The notes under the pieces: generated by a model
What the model was told of the DNA's origin: nothing
What the model saw: the letters and a program-made list of their open reading frames with translations, nothing else
The model's database searches: none
Part shown: one piece after another, positions 39,238 through 47,701 of the stretch
Layout: the number at the start of each line of letters is the position of its first letter
How positions within the stretch are numbered: the first letter of the stretch is position 1
Made by a program: the position numbers and the translations under genes
Origin: Clostridia bacterium
GTDB taxonomy: Bacteria; Bacillota; Clostridia; UMGS1883
Assembly: GCA_017472685.1 (NCBI GenBank)
Contig: JAFUOO010000015.1
Coordinates: 1 to 52,932, forward strand
Direction of reading: 5' to 3'
DNA: 52,932 nucleotides

Positions 39238-41382
39238 TTAAACATCTCTCATGCTTAAGGATATTCTCTTCTTTTCAACATCTACGGCAATAACCTTAAC
39301 CTTTACAATGTCACCAACGCTTAAAACCTCGGTGGGGTGCTTGATAAAGCGGTCGCATATTTTAGAAATATGCACCAAGCCGTCCTGATGCACGCCAATG
39401 TCCACAAATGCACCAAAGTCAATAACGTTTCGCACGGTGCCCTCAATAACCATGCCCTCCTTAAGGCTTTCGATTGAAATTGCGCCCGTTCTCAAAAGGG
39501 GCTTGGGCAGCTCGTCACGAACATCTCTGCCGGGCTTAAGGAGTGTGTCGGCAATGTCAGTAACTGTTACCATACCAATGTTGTACTTTTCAAGTATTTC
39601 CTTTAAATCAGCCCCTGCAAGCTTGTCCTTAAAGCCGCCAAGCTTGCCCTCTCTTACATCGTCCTTTGTGAAGCCGCAAAGAGCAAGCATGTCCTTTGCC
39701 GCGTTGTAGCTTTCGGGATGCACGCTTGTGTTGTCAAAAATTTCGTCACCGTCCGGGATGCGCATAAAGCCTGCGCACTGCAAAAAGGTCTTTTCGCCAA
39801 GCTTTGCTACCTTTAAAAGCTCACGGCGTTTTTTAAATGCGCCGTTTTCCTCGCGGTATTTAACAATATTTTTTGCAATTGCTCCGCTTATGCCCGAAAT
39901 GTGACTAAGGAGCGAGGGCGATGCGGTGTTGAGGTCAACACCAACGGTGTTAACACAGTCCTCAACAACGCCGTCAAGTGCGCCTGCAAGCCTCTTCTGG
40001 TTGCAGTCGTGCTGATACTGACCAACGCCGATACTCTTGGGGTCAATCTTAACAAGCTCGGCAAGGGGGTCCTGCAAGCGTCTTGCAATGCTTACCGCGC
40101 TACGGAGCGCAACGTCAAACTCGGGGAACTCCTCTGCAGCAAGCTTTGACGCACTGTAAACAGAAGCACCTGCTTCACTTACAACCATGTACTTAACGCC
40201 CTCAAGCGCGCCGATAACCTCACTCACAAACTCTTCGCTTTCGCCTGTTGCAGTACCGTTACCAATGGAAACAAGGTTAACCTTGTTGCGCTTAATCATG
40301 CCTGTTAGCTGCGCCTTTGCCTTTTCCTTGTCATGGTGAGGAAGCGTGAAATAGCCCACACCTGTTTCCAAAACCTTGCCTGTTGAGTCAACAACAGCTA
40401 ACTTACAGCCTGTTCTGTAGCCGGGGTCAACGCCTAACACAACCCTGCCCTTAATGGGAGGCGCCATCAAAAGGTTTTTAAGGTTTACGCTGAAAAGGTC
40501 AATCGCCGCTTCCTGGGCACGTTCTGTGAGTATGTTTCTTATTTCTGTATCGATAGAAGGTGCAATAAGCCTCTTGTAGCTGTCACGAATTGCATCCATA
40601 ACAATTTCTGCGCACTTTCCGCCGTCCTTATTAACTGCCTTTGCAAACAAAACCTCGTGCATAACATTCTCGTCGGCTTCAATTTTAACTGTCAGCACGC
40701 CTTCCTTTTCGCCACGGTCAAGGGCAAGTATTCTGTGGTTTGCAACCCTATTAACCTTTTCGGAAAATTCGTAATACATTTCGTAAACGGGGTTTTCCGT
40801 CTTATTTGTGCTTGTGATAAGTGCTGTAACATAGGTTTTGGCACGTATTGCCTTTCTGTTTTCCGCATCGTCGGAAATGTTTTCGGCAATAATGTCCATT
40901 GCGCCATTAATGGCATCCTCCACTGTTTCAACGCCCTTTTCGCTGTCTATGTACTTTTCAGCTTCCTTATAGGGGTCAAAGGAGGCAAGCTGCAGGTAAA
41001 TTGCATCTGCCAAAGGCTCCAAGCCCTTGTCCTTTGCAACGGTGGCACGGGTTTTCCTCTTGGGACGGAAGGGACGGTAAATGTCGTCAACCTCGGTTAC
41101 GGTCTTTGCGTTTTCAACCTGAGCCTTAATTTCGTCCGTTAATTTGCCCTGCTCGTCAATAAGGCGTATAACGTCTGCCTTTCTTTCCTCCAAAGCACGA
41201 AGAAGCTCTAATTTATCGGCAAATTTACGAAGCACCTGGTCATCCATTGCGCCTGTCAATTCCTTACGGTAACGGGCAATAAAGGGTATGGTGTTACCCT
41301 CATCCAACAGCTTTACCACGTTTTCGCCGTGCTCCTCTTTTATGTTAAATTCCAGGCATAAAGATTTTGTAATGTTATCCAT
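39238..41382 (-). CDS. tex: Tex family S1 RNA-binding protein
   Basis: A 714-aa nucleic-acid-binding protein (Tex/YhgF/YdcI) implicated in transcription and RNA metabolism. It has the N-terminal Tex helical domain (GNTIPFIARYRKELTGAMDDQVLR), the YqgF-like RNase H fold (VVLGVDPGYRTGCKLAVVD, SIGNGTATGESEEFV), helix-hairpin-helix (SIGVGQYQHDC, GVDLNTASPSLLSHISGI) and C-terminal S1 domain (GMVIEGTVRNVIDFGAFVDIGVHQDGLVHIS, about 640-712). Full length. ATG after GAGGGATA. Array HA6 lies between its promoter and start, giving a leader of about 260 nt. Confidence 0.96.
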   Translation of the reverse strand: MDNITKSLCLEFNIKEEHGENVVKLLDEGNTIPFIARYRKELTGAMDDQVLRKFADKLELLRALEERKADVIRLIDEQGKLTDEIKAQVENAKTVTEVDDIYRPFRPKRKTRATVAKDKGLEPLADAIYLQLASFDPYKEAEKYIDSEKGVETVEDAINGAMDIIAENISDDAENRKAIRAKTYVTALITSTNKTENPVYEMYYEFSEKVNRVANHRILALDRGEKEGVLTVKIEADENVMHEVLFAKAVNKDGGKCAEIVMDAIRDSYKRLIAPSIDTEIRNILTERAQEAAIDLFSVNLKNLLMAPPIKGRVVLGVDPGYRTGCKLAVVDSTGKVLETGVGYFTLPHHDKEKAKAQLTGMIKRNKVNLVSIGNGTATGESEEFVSEVIGALEGVKYMVVSEAGASVYSASKLAAEEFPEFDVALRSAVSIARRLQDPLAELVKIDPKSIGVGQYQHDCNQKRLAGALDGVVEDCVNTVGVDLNTASPSLLSHISGISGAIAKNIVKYREENGAFKKRRELLKVAKLGEKTFLQCAGFMRIPDGDEIFDNTSVHPESYNAAKDMLALCGFTKDDVREGKLGGFKDKLAGADLKEILEKYNIGMVTVTDIADTLLKPGRDVRDELPKPLLRTGAISIESLKEGMVIEGTVRNVIDFGAFVDIGVHQDGLVHISKICDRFIKHPTEVLSVGDIVKVKVIAVDVEKKRISLSMRDV

Positions 41383-41420
41383 AATAAATATCCCTCTTTA
41401 TATTAATTCGATTAGGTATA

Positions 41421-41638
41421 TAATGATATGCGCGTTGCACATGAAATGCTAAAGCATGATATATCGCTACGCGAAATGATATGAACTTTCAGTTCAATAA
41501 GGTGGAAAATTCTTCGAATTTTCATCTTATCAAATCAATGATTTACATCGTAAATCTACCATAATGCCCACAGGGCTATCATGAAGCCGTAAGGTTTCAT
41601 ATCATGGCATTTCCATATCATGCCGCAGGCAATTCATT
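41421..41638. repeat. Hairpin array HA6 (tex leader)
   Basis: Plus orientation: GCGCgttGCAC, ATGCTaaAGCAT, TCGCtacGCGA, GAACTttcAGTTC; core hairpin GAAAATTC ttc GAATTTTC (41504-41523), TCTTATCAAATCAAT, GATTTAC atc GTAAATC, CTACCATAATGC; then TGCCCacaGGGC, GAAGCCgtaaGGTTTC, TGGcatttCCA, GCCgcaGGC. Linkers are GAT/GAA before the core and ATC after. The second core hairpin has only a 3-nt loop, unlike HA2, HA3 and HA5. Transcribed in antisense orientation as the tex leader. Confidence 0.88.
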
Positions 41639-41645
41639 TCTTTGT

Positions 41646-41674
41646 ATTATATCACATTGTTTCCAAAAAGTAAA
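41646..41674 (-). promoter_or_regulatory. Sigma-A promoter of tex
   Basis: Minus strand TTTACT (41669-41674), 17-bp spacer, perfect TATAAT (41646-41651). Predicted start near 41639, i.e. exactly at the edge of array HA6. Confidence 0.68.
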
Positions 41675-41686
41675 GAAAACATAACA

Positions 41687-41802
41687 TTTGGCGCAGCCAA
41701 ATATATCGCAAATCCGCAGGATTTATCTCACATCGAAGATATATCGCAAAAAGGACATTGCAAAAGCAATGTCCTCTTTATATCGCGTTGCCGGCAGGCA
41801 AC
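41687..41802. repeat. Hairpin array HB1 with built-in terminator
   Basis: Hairpins separated by ATATCGC-like linkers: TTTGGC gca GCCAAA, AAATCC gca GGATTT, CATC gaa GATAT, a terminator stem (41748-41780), and GTTGCC ggca GGCAAC, which ends one base before the stop codon of the DUF378 gene. Same order as HB2 at 42089. Confidence 0.82.
41748..41780 (-). terminator. Terminator of the DUF378 gene, inside HB1
   Basis: Minus strand GGACATTGC tttt GCAATGTCC with AAAGA before and TTTTTGCGATAT after. It forms one unit of the hairpin array. Confidence 0.82.
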
Positions 41803-41803
41803 A

Positions 41804-42019
41804 TTATTTGTGCATATGCACTTGTCTTGTATCGGTTCTGTCCTTAAAAAGCAGTGTAATCGCCCAGAGCCCCGCCAAGCCTACCACCGTAAAGATTATG
41901 CGGCTGAAGAGCGCACCCTGTCCACCGAAAATAAAGCCCACCAGGTCAAGCCCGAAAAGCCCTATGGAGCCCCAATTGAGTGCTCCCACGATAACCAATA
42001 TCAAAGCGATAGTATCCAT
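41804..42019 (-). CDS. DUF378 family small membrane protein
   Basis: A 71-aa protein with two membrane helices (TIALILVIVGALNWGSIGLFGLDLVGFIFGG and ALFSRIIFTVVGLAGLWAITLLF), matching the DUF378 (YuzA-like) family including the GALNWGxxGLFxxDLV and VGLAGLW signatures. The function is unknown. The start MDTIAL was chosen because AAGGAAG sits about 9 nt upstream; an ATG two codons earlier lies too close. It is flanked on both sides by HB arrays. A weak TTGCTA-17-TATAAA promoter overlaps the HB2 edge. Confidence 0.88.
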   Translation of the reverse strand: MDTIALILVIVGALNWGSIGLFGLDLVGFIFGGQGALFSRIIFTVVGLAGLWAITLLFKDRTDTRQVHMHK

Positions 42020-42088
42020 GTACATTACTTCCTTTCATTTTGTCTCTGTACATAGTATGTCCAACATTCTTTTGTTTATACATGTTCA

Positions 42089-42205
42089 CGTTTTGCATAG
42101 CAAAACATATCGCGTGCGAAGCACATATCACATCGAAGATATATCGCAAAAAGGGCAGTTACCGCTTGGTAACCGCCCTTTTTATATCGCGTTGGCAACG
42201 CCAAC
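42089..42205. repeat. Hairpin array HB2 with built-in terminator
   Basis: GTTTTGC atag CAAAAC, linker ATATCGC, GTGC gaa GCAC, linker ATATCAC, ATC gaa GAT, linker ATATCGC, terminator stem, linker ATATCGC, GTTGGC aac GCCAAC. It matches HB1 slot by slot (third slot ATCgaaGAT identical, the others different in sequence but still paired). It ends 5 bp before the glgP stop codon. Confidence 0.85.
42148..42184 (-). terminator. Terminator of glgP, inside HB2
   Basis: Minus strand AAAAAGGGCGGTTACC aagc GGTAACTGCCCTTTTT, a stem of about 16 bp with one mismatch, embedded as the fourth unit of HB2. Confidence 0.88.
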
Positions 42206-42209
42206 TTTT

Positions 42210-44732
42210 TTATTTTGTTTTCTTAGCGGGAGCCTTCTTAGCAGGAGCCTTAGCTGCTGCCTTTGTTTCTGCCTTGGGCTCATACTTCTTTAAGTGCCAG
42301 ATCTTATCATTATATTCCTCAATAGTTCTGTCAGAGGAGAAGAAGCCGCTCATAGCAACGTTGAGAATTGCCTTCTTTGTCCATGTTTTCTGGTCACGGT
42401 ATTCTGTGTCAATTCTCTTCTGAGCTTCAACGTAGCTTTCAAAGTCACGGATAACCATGTACTTGTCTGTTACGCTCTTGTCGCCGAATACCAAAGACTG
42501 ATAAATATCGTAGTAGTAGTTTTCTGTGTTGAAGGTGCCGTTGATAAGAAGGTCAAGCACTCTTCTTATTCTGGGGTTAGTAGCGTAGATTTCCTGGCTG
42601 GATGCCCATTCATATCTCTTCGCCTTTTCAACCTCGTCACTACTCATACCGAAGATGAACATATTTTCAACGCCAACACACTGGCTCATTTCAACGTTAG
42701 CACCGTCCATAGTACCAACTGTTAAAGCACCGTTAGCCATGAACTTCATGTTACCTGTACCGGATGCTTCCAGACCTGCTGTAGAAATCTGTTCGCTGAT
42801 TTCAGCTGCAGGAATAATCATCTGAGCAAGAGTTACACCGTAGTTTTCTACGAATACAACCTTAATCTTGCCCTTAATATCGGGGTCGTTGTTAACAACC
42901 TTAGCAACATCGTTGATAAGCTTGATTATAAGCTTTGCTCTTGTATAAGCTCTTGCAGCCTTAGCACCGAAAATGAATGTGTGAGGAACAATATCCATAT
43001 CGGGGTTCTTCTTAATCTGGTCATAAAGATAGATTACGTGAAGAATGTTAAGAAGCTGTCTCTTGTATTCATGAAGTCTCTTTACATGAACGTCGAAGAT
43101 AGAGTTGGGGTCAATATCAATGCCGTTGTGCTCCTTGATATATGCCGCAAGCTCCTTCTTCTTTTCAAGCTTTACAGCCTGGAACTTCTTCTGGAAAGCA
43201 CTATCGTCCGCATAGGGAACCAATTTTTCAAGAAGAGTGGGGTCCTTTTCCCAACCCTCGCCGATTGTCTCTGTGATGAGCTTGGAGAGCTGAGGGTTAG
43301 CAAGGCGGAGCCATCTGCGGTATGTGATACCGTTTGTAATAGCTGTAAACTTTTCGGGCTCAAGGTTGTAGTAATCGTTAAAGATATCCTTCTTAAGGAT
43401 TTCTGTGTGCAATTCGCTTACGCCGTTAACCTTATGACAGCAGCAAAGGCAAAGGTTAGCCATGGAAACATAGCCGTGTGCGATAACTGCCATGTAGTTG
43501 ATTTTGCCCCAGTCATAGCCATAGGTTACAATAAGCTTTTCCTGTAATCTTCTGTTGATTTCTTCCAAAATCATCCAGATACGGGGAAGCATTCTCTGGA
43601 TAAGCTCCATGGGCCACTTTTCAAGCGCTTCGGAAAGTACAGTGTGGTTTGTATAAGCAAACACCTTTGTACAGATTTCCCAAGCCTGATCCCAGCTCAT
43701 GCCTTCCTGGTCCATGAGAAGTCTCATAAGCTCGGGAATAGCAATAGCAGGATGTGTATCGTTAATGTGAACTGCTACAAAATCAGCAAGGTTAGCAAGG
43801 TTGTTACCGTGATGACGCTTGAATCTCTTAAGGATCCACTGAAGTGTACAGGAAACGAAGAAATACTGCTGACGAAGACGAAGCTCCTTACCCTGGTCGT
43901 TGTTGTCCTCGGGGTATAAAACCTTGCTGATAGCTTCTGCCATAGCCTTTTCTTCAACTGCCTTTACGTGGTAGCCGGAGGAGAATGTGTCAAACTCTGC
44001 CTGAATGTCGCTCTTAGCTCTTGCAGACCAAAGGCGGAGTGTGTTAACCAATTTTGCATCGTAGCCGGAAATGGGCATATCGTAAGGAATACCGATAACA
44101 TCGGTTGTGCCAACGTATTCGGGATACATTCTGCCGTCATTGCCTGTTACCATGTTTACCTGACCGCCGAAACGTACCATCTGCTGTTCTTCGGGGCATG
44201 CGATTTCCCACATGTTGCCGTCAACAAGCCAGTCATCGTACATTTCAACCTGCTCACCGTCAACAATTCTCTGCTTGAAGAGACCGTATTCATAACGGAT
44301 GGAGCAGCCAAAAGCGGGAAGGTTAAGTGTTGCGAGAGAGTCAATAAAGCACGCTGCAAGACGACCAAGACCACCGTTACCCAAGCCTGCGTCTCTTTCC
44401 TGAGAAGCTGCCTCACTAAGGGAATAGCCCATGTCTTCAAGCACTGCCTCGTAGTCCTCGGTAAGACCTGTGTTAAGAAGGTTGTTACCGAAAGCACGAC
44501 CCATCAAAAACTCGAAGGAAAGGTAGAAAATTTCCTTGTTGTGAAGCTTTCTCTGAGCTCTTCTGTACTCTGTCCACTTTGTTACAATTCTGTCGCGCAC
44601 TGTAAGTGCTGTAGCCTTATAGATGTGTGCAGGCGTAGCGTCTTCAAGCGTTCTGCCGAAATTACGGCTGAGCTTGCCAAGAATTTCCTCCTTGAGCGCC
44701 AGCTGCGCTGCTGTAAGTTCTTTCTTACTCAT
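42210..44732 (-). CDS. glgP: Glycogen/maltodextrin phosphorylase
   Basis: GT35 phosphorylase releasing glucose 1-phosphate from alpha-1,4-glucans with pyridoxal phosphate. The 840-aa protein shows NKEIFYLSFEFLMGRAFGNNL, DAGLGNGGLGRLAACFIDSLATL, HINDTHPAIAIPELMRLL, TAITNGITYRRWL, VKRLHEYKRQLLN and the PLP-lysine region EASGTGNMKFMANGALTVGTMDGANVE. After the normal end (HLKKY) it has an extra basic tail, EPKAETKAAAKAPAKKAPAKKTK-like, rich in Ala, Lys and Pro and resembling histone H1 tails. Own promoter in the 145-bp gap after glgA; ATG after AAGGGG. Confidence 0.97.
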   Translation of the reverse strand: MSKKELTAAQLALKEEILGKLSRNFGRTLEDATPAHIYKATALTVRDRIVTKWTEYRRAQRKLHNKEIFYLSFEFLMGRAFGNNLLNTGLTEDYEAVLEDMGYSLSEAASQERDAGLGNGGLGRLAACFIDSLATLNLPAFGCSIRYEYGLFKQRIVDGEQVEMYDDWLVDGNMWEIACPEEQQMVRFGGQVNMVTGNDGRMYPEYVGTTDVIGIPYDMPISGYDAKLVNTLRLWSARAKSDIQAEFDTFSSGYHVKAVEEKAMAEAISKVLYPEDNNDQGKELRLRQQYFFVSCTLQWILKRFKRHHGNNLANLADFVAVHINDTHPAIAIPELMRLLMDQEGMSWDQAWEICTKVFAYTNHTVLSEALEKWPMELIQRMLPRIWMILEEINRRLQEKLIVTYGYDWGKINYMAVIAHGYVSMANLCLCCCHKVNGVSELHTEILKKDIFNDYYNLEPEKFTAITNGITYRRWLRLANPQLSKLITETIGEGWEKDPTLLEKLVPYADDSAFQKKFQAVKLEKKKELAAYIKEHNGIDIDPNSIFDVHVKRLHEYKRQLLNILHVIYLYDQIKKNPDMDIVPHTFIFGAKAARAYTRAKLIIKLINDVAKVVNNDPDIKGKIKVVFVENYGVTLAQMIIPAAEISEQISTAGLEASGTGNMKFMANGALTVGTMDGANVEMSQCVGVENMFIFGMSSDEVEKAKRYEWASSQEIYATNPRIRRVLDLLINGTFNTENYYYDIYQSLVFGDKSVTDKYMVIRDFESYVEAQKRIDTEYRDQKTWTKKAILNVAMSGFFSSDRTIEEYNDKIWHLKKYEPKAETKAAAKAPAKKAPAKKTK

Positions 44733-44783
44733 TTTTAAAAACCCCTTTTAGAGTACCCTTGTACTCCACTTTATTATACACAC

Positions 44784-44815
44784 ATTCGACCATCGAATTT
44801 CTTCGGTGGTCGAAT
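44784..44815 (-). promoter_or_regulatory. Hairpin in the glgP leader
   Basis: Inverted repeat ATTCGACCA ... TGGTCGAAT (with inner CGA/TCG) lies between the glgP promoter and start codon, followed on the minus strand by a smaller hairpin, GAGTAC aagg GTACTC (about 44750-44766). No T-tract follows, so it is more likely an RNA stability or regulatory element than a terminator. Confidence 0.55.
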
Positions 44816-44840
44816 AATTGTTGCTTGTGCATACTTTGGT

Positions 44841-44869
44841 ATTGTACACCATATTTTGTGATAAGTCAA
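44841..44869 (-). promoter_or_regulatory. Sigma-A promoter of glgP
   Basis: Minus strand TTGACT (44864-44869), 17-bp spacer, TACAAT (44841-44846), in the gap after glgA. Confidence 0.72.
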
Positions 44870-44877
44870 CTATGCTT

Positions 44878-46317
44878 TTACACTAAATTATTGTACAATT
44901 CAATGTATTCTTTTGCACTATTTTGCCAAGAGAAGTCAGCAGCCATTGCTCGCTTACAAATACCATTCCAGTCTTTTCTGCGGTTATAGTAAATATCGTG
45001 AGCATAGCGGATAATGCCGAGCATTTCATGAGCGTTATAGTTCTTGAAAGAAAAGCCTGTGCCTGTGTTTTCGTATTCGTTATAAGGCTCAACAGTGTCA
45101 CGAAGACCGCCTGTTTCTCTTACAATGGGCACAGCACCGTAGCGCATTGCGATAAGCTGGTTAAGTCCGCAGGGCTCAAAGAGCGAGGGCATAAGCACAG
45201 CGTCGCTTGCCGCATAAATCTTGTGTGCAAGAGTGTTGTCAAACCTTATCTGCGCACTTACTCTGCCGTGGTACTTCCAGTCAAAGTAGCGGAGGGAATC
45301 TTCAAATTCCTTATCTCCTGTACCAAGCACAACAACCTGAATGTTCTGGTCGAAGCACAAATCGTCCATAATGCAGTTAAGAAGGTCCATACCCTTCTGA
45401 CCTGTAAGGCGTGTTACAAGGCTGATGATGAACTTTTCATCGTCCTCAATAAGACCCAGCTCGCGCTGCAGAGCAAGCTTGTTAGCCTTCTTCTTGGAAA
45501 TGAAGTTATTTGCGCCGTACTTTTCATAAATCATTTCGTCTGTTCTGGGGTTGTAGCCCACATAGTCAAGACCGTTTACAATACCCTTAAGGCAATTACT
45601 TCTCGCACGGAGAAGACCGTCGAGCTTTTCGCCGTAGAATTCTGTCTTGATTTCCTCAGCATAGCTGGGAGAAACAGTTGTAATATAGTCAGAATATGTG
45701 AGAGCGCCCTTCATGAAGCTTGCATCCTTGTAGAATTCAAGCTTGTCTGCTGTGAAGTAATAGTCTTCAAGCTCGCAAACATCGGCAATAACCTTCTTGT
45801 CGTAAATACCCTGGAACTTAAGGTTGTGGATTGTGAACATTGTCTTTATTCTGGAATAGCGCGAATCAAAGCCGTAGTGAGCACGTAAAAGCACACTTAC
45901 CATACCTGTCTGCCAGTCATTTGCATGAATAACATCGGGCCAGAAATCAACAACCTGCAAAAGCGCAAGCACAGCCTTGTCAAAGAAAGCAAATCTTTCA
46001 ACGTCTGTAGCAATGTCACCGTATATATAGTTTGCACCGAAATAATACTCATTATCCACAAAATAATAAGTAACATTGTTCATCTGCAGTTCAAACACAC
46101 CGCAGTACTGGCTTCTCCAGCCCATCTTTACGTAGATGTGGTCGATATAACGCATCTGAGAGGTGTACTTTTCACTAATTGCGCGGTATTTGGGAAGAAT
46201 AACCCTTGTTTCAACACCCTGAGCAATAAGCTCCTGAGGAAGCGAGCCGGCAACGTCGCCCAAGCCGCCTGTTTTAACAAAAGGAGAACATTCACTTGTT
46301 ACAAATAAAACCTTCAT
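44878..46317 (-). CDS. glgA: Glycogen synthase (ADP-glucose)
   Basis: GT5 enzyme that extends alpha-1,4-glucan from ADP-glucose. The 479-aa protein starts MKVLFVTSECSPFVKTGGLGDVAGSLP with the KTGGL donor-binding motif, has HANDWQTGMVSVLL, MFTIHNLKFQG, GIVNGLDYVGYNP, SLVTRLTGQKGMDL and PSLFEPCGLNQLIAMRYGAVPIVRETGGL (catalytic Glu). The start was placed at the ATG after AAAGGAATG, three codons inside the longest frame. It is separated from glgD by array HB3 and a hairpin. Confidence 0.97.
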   Translation of the reverse strand: MKVLFVTSECSPFVKTGGLGDVAGSLPQELIAQGVETRVILPKYRAISEKYTSQMRYIDHIYVKMGWRSQYCGVFELQMNNVTYYFVDNEYYFGANYIYGDIATDVERFAFFDKAVLALLQVVDFWPDVIHANDWQTGMVSVLLRAHYGFDSRYSRIKTMFTIHNLKFQGIYDKKVIADVCELEDYYFTADKLEFYKDASFMKGALTYSDYITTVSPSYAEEIKTEFYGEKLDGLLRARSNCLKGIVNGLDYVGYNPRTDEMIYEKYGANNFISKKKANKLALQRELGLIEDDEKFIISLVTRLTGQKGMDLLNCIMDDLCFDQNIQVVVLGTGDKEFEDSLRYFDWKYHGRVSAQIRFDNTLAHKIYAASDAVLMPSLFEPCGLNQLIAMRYGAVPIVRETGGLRDTVEPYNEYENTGTGFSFKNYNAHEMLGIIRYAHDIYYNRRKDWNGICKRAMAADFSWQNSAKEYIELYNNLV

Positions 46318-46359
46318 ATATGTCATTCCTTTCTGAATTTAATGAATTGTAGCCGTCAT

Positions 46360-46502
46360 AACGATATACACGCTACGCTCGTGCGACATAAATCCGTCAC
46401 GCCCCGCAGGGCATATCGCGCCGGAGGCATATCGCTCCCCGCAAGGGGAATATCACAAATCCCGCAGGGATTTATATCGCTGTAAACGGCTTGCCGTTTA
46501 CA
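46360..46502. repeat. Hairpin array HB3 (glgD-glgA spacer)
   Basis: CACG ctacgct CGTG, then GCCC cgca GGGC, GCC gga GGC, TCCCC gcaa GGGGA, AAATCCC gca GGGATTT, and TGTAAACGG cttg CCGTTTACA, the last five joined by ATATCGC/ATATCAC. No terminator unit inside, but a separate hairpin follows at 46509. It is present in the glg transcript between glgD and glgA. Confidence 0.87.
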
Positions 46503-46508
46503 TAATAC

Positions 46509-46566
46509 CCCAAAAGGCATTTCCTGTCAACGCACATTTTTGCACCGACAGAAAATGCCTTAAAAG
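46509..46566 (-). terminator. Possible terminator after glgD
   Basis: Minus strand AAGGCATTTTCTGTC...GACAGGAAATGCCTTTT, a roughly 15-bp stem with one mismatch and an 18-nt loop (itself GTGCaaaaatGTGC-like), followed by a short T-run. It starts just after the glgD stop. It may reduce glgA expression relative to glgBCD. Confidence 0.6.
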
Positions 46567-46568
46567 TT

Positions 46569-47684
46569 TTAGATTAAAGTTCTCTTGGGCAGAATGAAGG
46601 GGTATGTAGGCTGACCTACAAGTCTCTTGCCCATTCTGAGAGTACATTCCTTATCGATTACAACGTTTTCAAGGTCGCATCTTTCGGAAATAACGCTGTT
46701 CTGCATTACGATACAGTTCTTAAGAACGGCACCCTTGGCAATGTGAACGCCACGGAAAATGATACAATTTTCAACTTCGCCATCGATAATGCATCCGTCA
46801 GCAACCAGCGAATTCTTCACATTTGCACCCTCAAGGTACTTTGTGGGCACCTGGTCCTTAACCTTTGTGTATACGGGGTTCTTGCCTGCGAAGAGCTCTT
46901 CACGCACCTTGGGACAAAGCATCTTCATGCTGTTGTCAAAGTAGGATACTACAGAGTCAATTCTTCCCGCAAAGCCCTCATATTTATACGCATAAATATT
47001 GAGATGGTCCATGCTTGCTCTCAAAATATCGTTAATGAAAGAATGGCTACCCTTAGCGTAAGCGTCTTCAATAAGAGCCTGGAGCTTAGTTCTTTCAATA
47101 ATGTACATATCCATACCTGCATTCTTGCTTACAGGCTCGGAAAGATTGTGATGAATGTCAACAACCTTACCTGTGCTGTTAACATCGTAGGTTGTGCACT
47201 TCTTGAGCTGAACATCTGTAAGCTCGAGCTCGTTGTAAACAACTGTAATGTCAGCACCCTTTTCCTCGTGATAACGGATAATGTCATTATATGTCATGTT
47301 GCATACAATATTTGCACCTGTAAGAACAACATACTTCTGCTTGCTTCTGTGGAGGTATGTGAGAACGTTGTGTAAAAGGTCAACGTCACCTGCAGCACCA
47401 AAGGAGCCGCCTCTTACCTGAGGAGGAAGCATGAAGAGACCGTAGTTCTTGCGGTTTAAGTCCCAAGGCTTACCGCTGCCAACATGGTCCATAAGAGATG
47501 AATAGTTAACGTGAGTTGCAATACCCACATTGATAATTCCACTGTTTACCATGTTGGAAAGCACAAAGTCAATCAGGCGGTATCTGCCTGCAAAAGGAAG
47601 CGCGGAAATGTCACGAACCTGTGTGAGCTCGTTCATGTTAGCGTCCTGATTTCTTGTTAAAATAATGCCCATTGCATCTGTCAT
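46569..47684 (-). CDS. glgD: Glucose-1-phosphate adenylyltransferase-like subunit GlgD
   Basis: A 371-aa GlgC paralogue that forms hetero-oligomers with GlgC in Firmicutes and modulates its activity. It retains the nucleotidyltransferase fold (ALPFAGRYRLIDFVLSNMVNSGI, MDHVGSGKPWDLNRKN) and the left-handed beta-helix C-terminus (GCIIDGEVENCIIFRGVHIAKGAVLKNCIVMQNS). The N-terminal GGxGxRL nucleotide loop of GlgC is replaced by LTRNQDANM, as in other GlgD proteins. The ATG at 47684 has better spacing to AAGGGGG than the one two codons earlier. It is 17 bp after glgC. Confidence 0.94.
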   Translation of the reverse strand: MTDAMGIILTRNQDANMNELTQVRDISALPFAGRYRLIDFVLSNMVNSGIINVGIATHVNYSSLMDHVGSGKPWDLNRKNYGLFMLPPQVRGGSFGAAGDVDLLHNVLTYLHRSKQKYVVLTGANIVCNMTYNDIIRYHEEKGADITVVYNELELTDVQLKKCTTYDVNSTGKVVDIHHNLSEPVSKNAGMDMYIIERTKLQALIEDAYAKGSHSFINDILRASMDHLNIYAYKYEGFAGRIDSVVSYFDNSMKMLCPKVREELFAGKNPVYTKVKDQVPTKYLEGANVKNSLVADGCIIDGEVENCIIFRGVHIAKGAVLKNCIVMQNSVISERCDLENVVIDKECTLRMGKRLVGQPTYPFILPKRTLI

Positions 47685-47701
47685 TGTCATTTCCCCCTTT
47701 C

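Noticed and set aside
43968..44738. 256-codon plus-strand frame opposite glgP
   Set aside because: Antisense shadow of conserved phosphorylase sequence; no ribosome-binding site.
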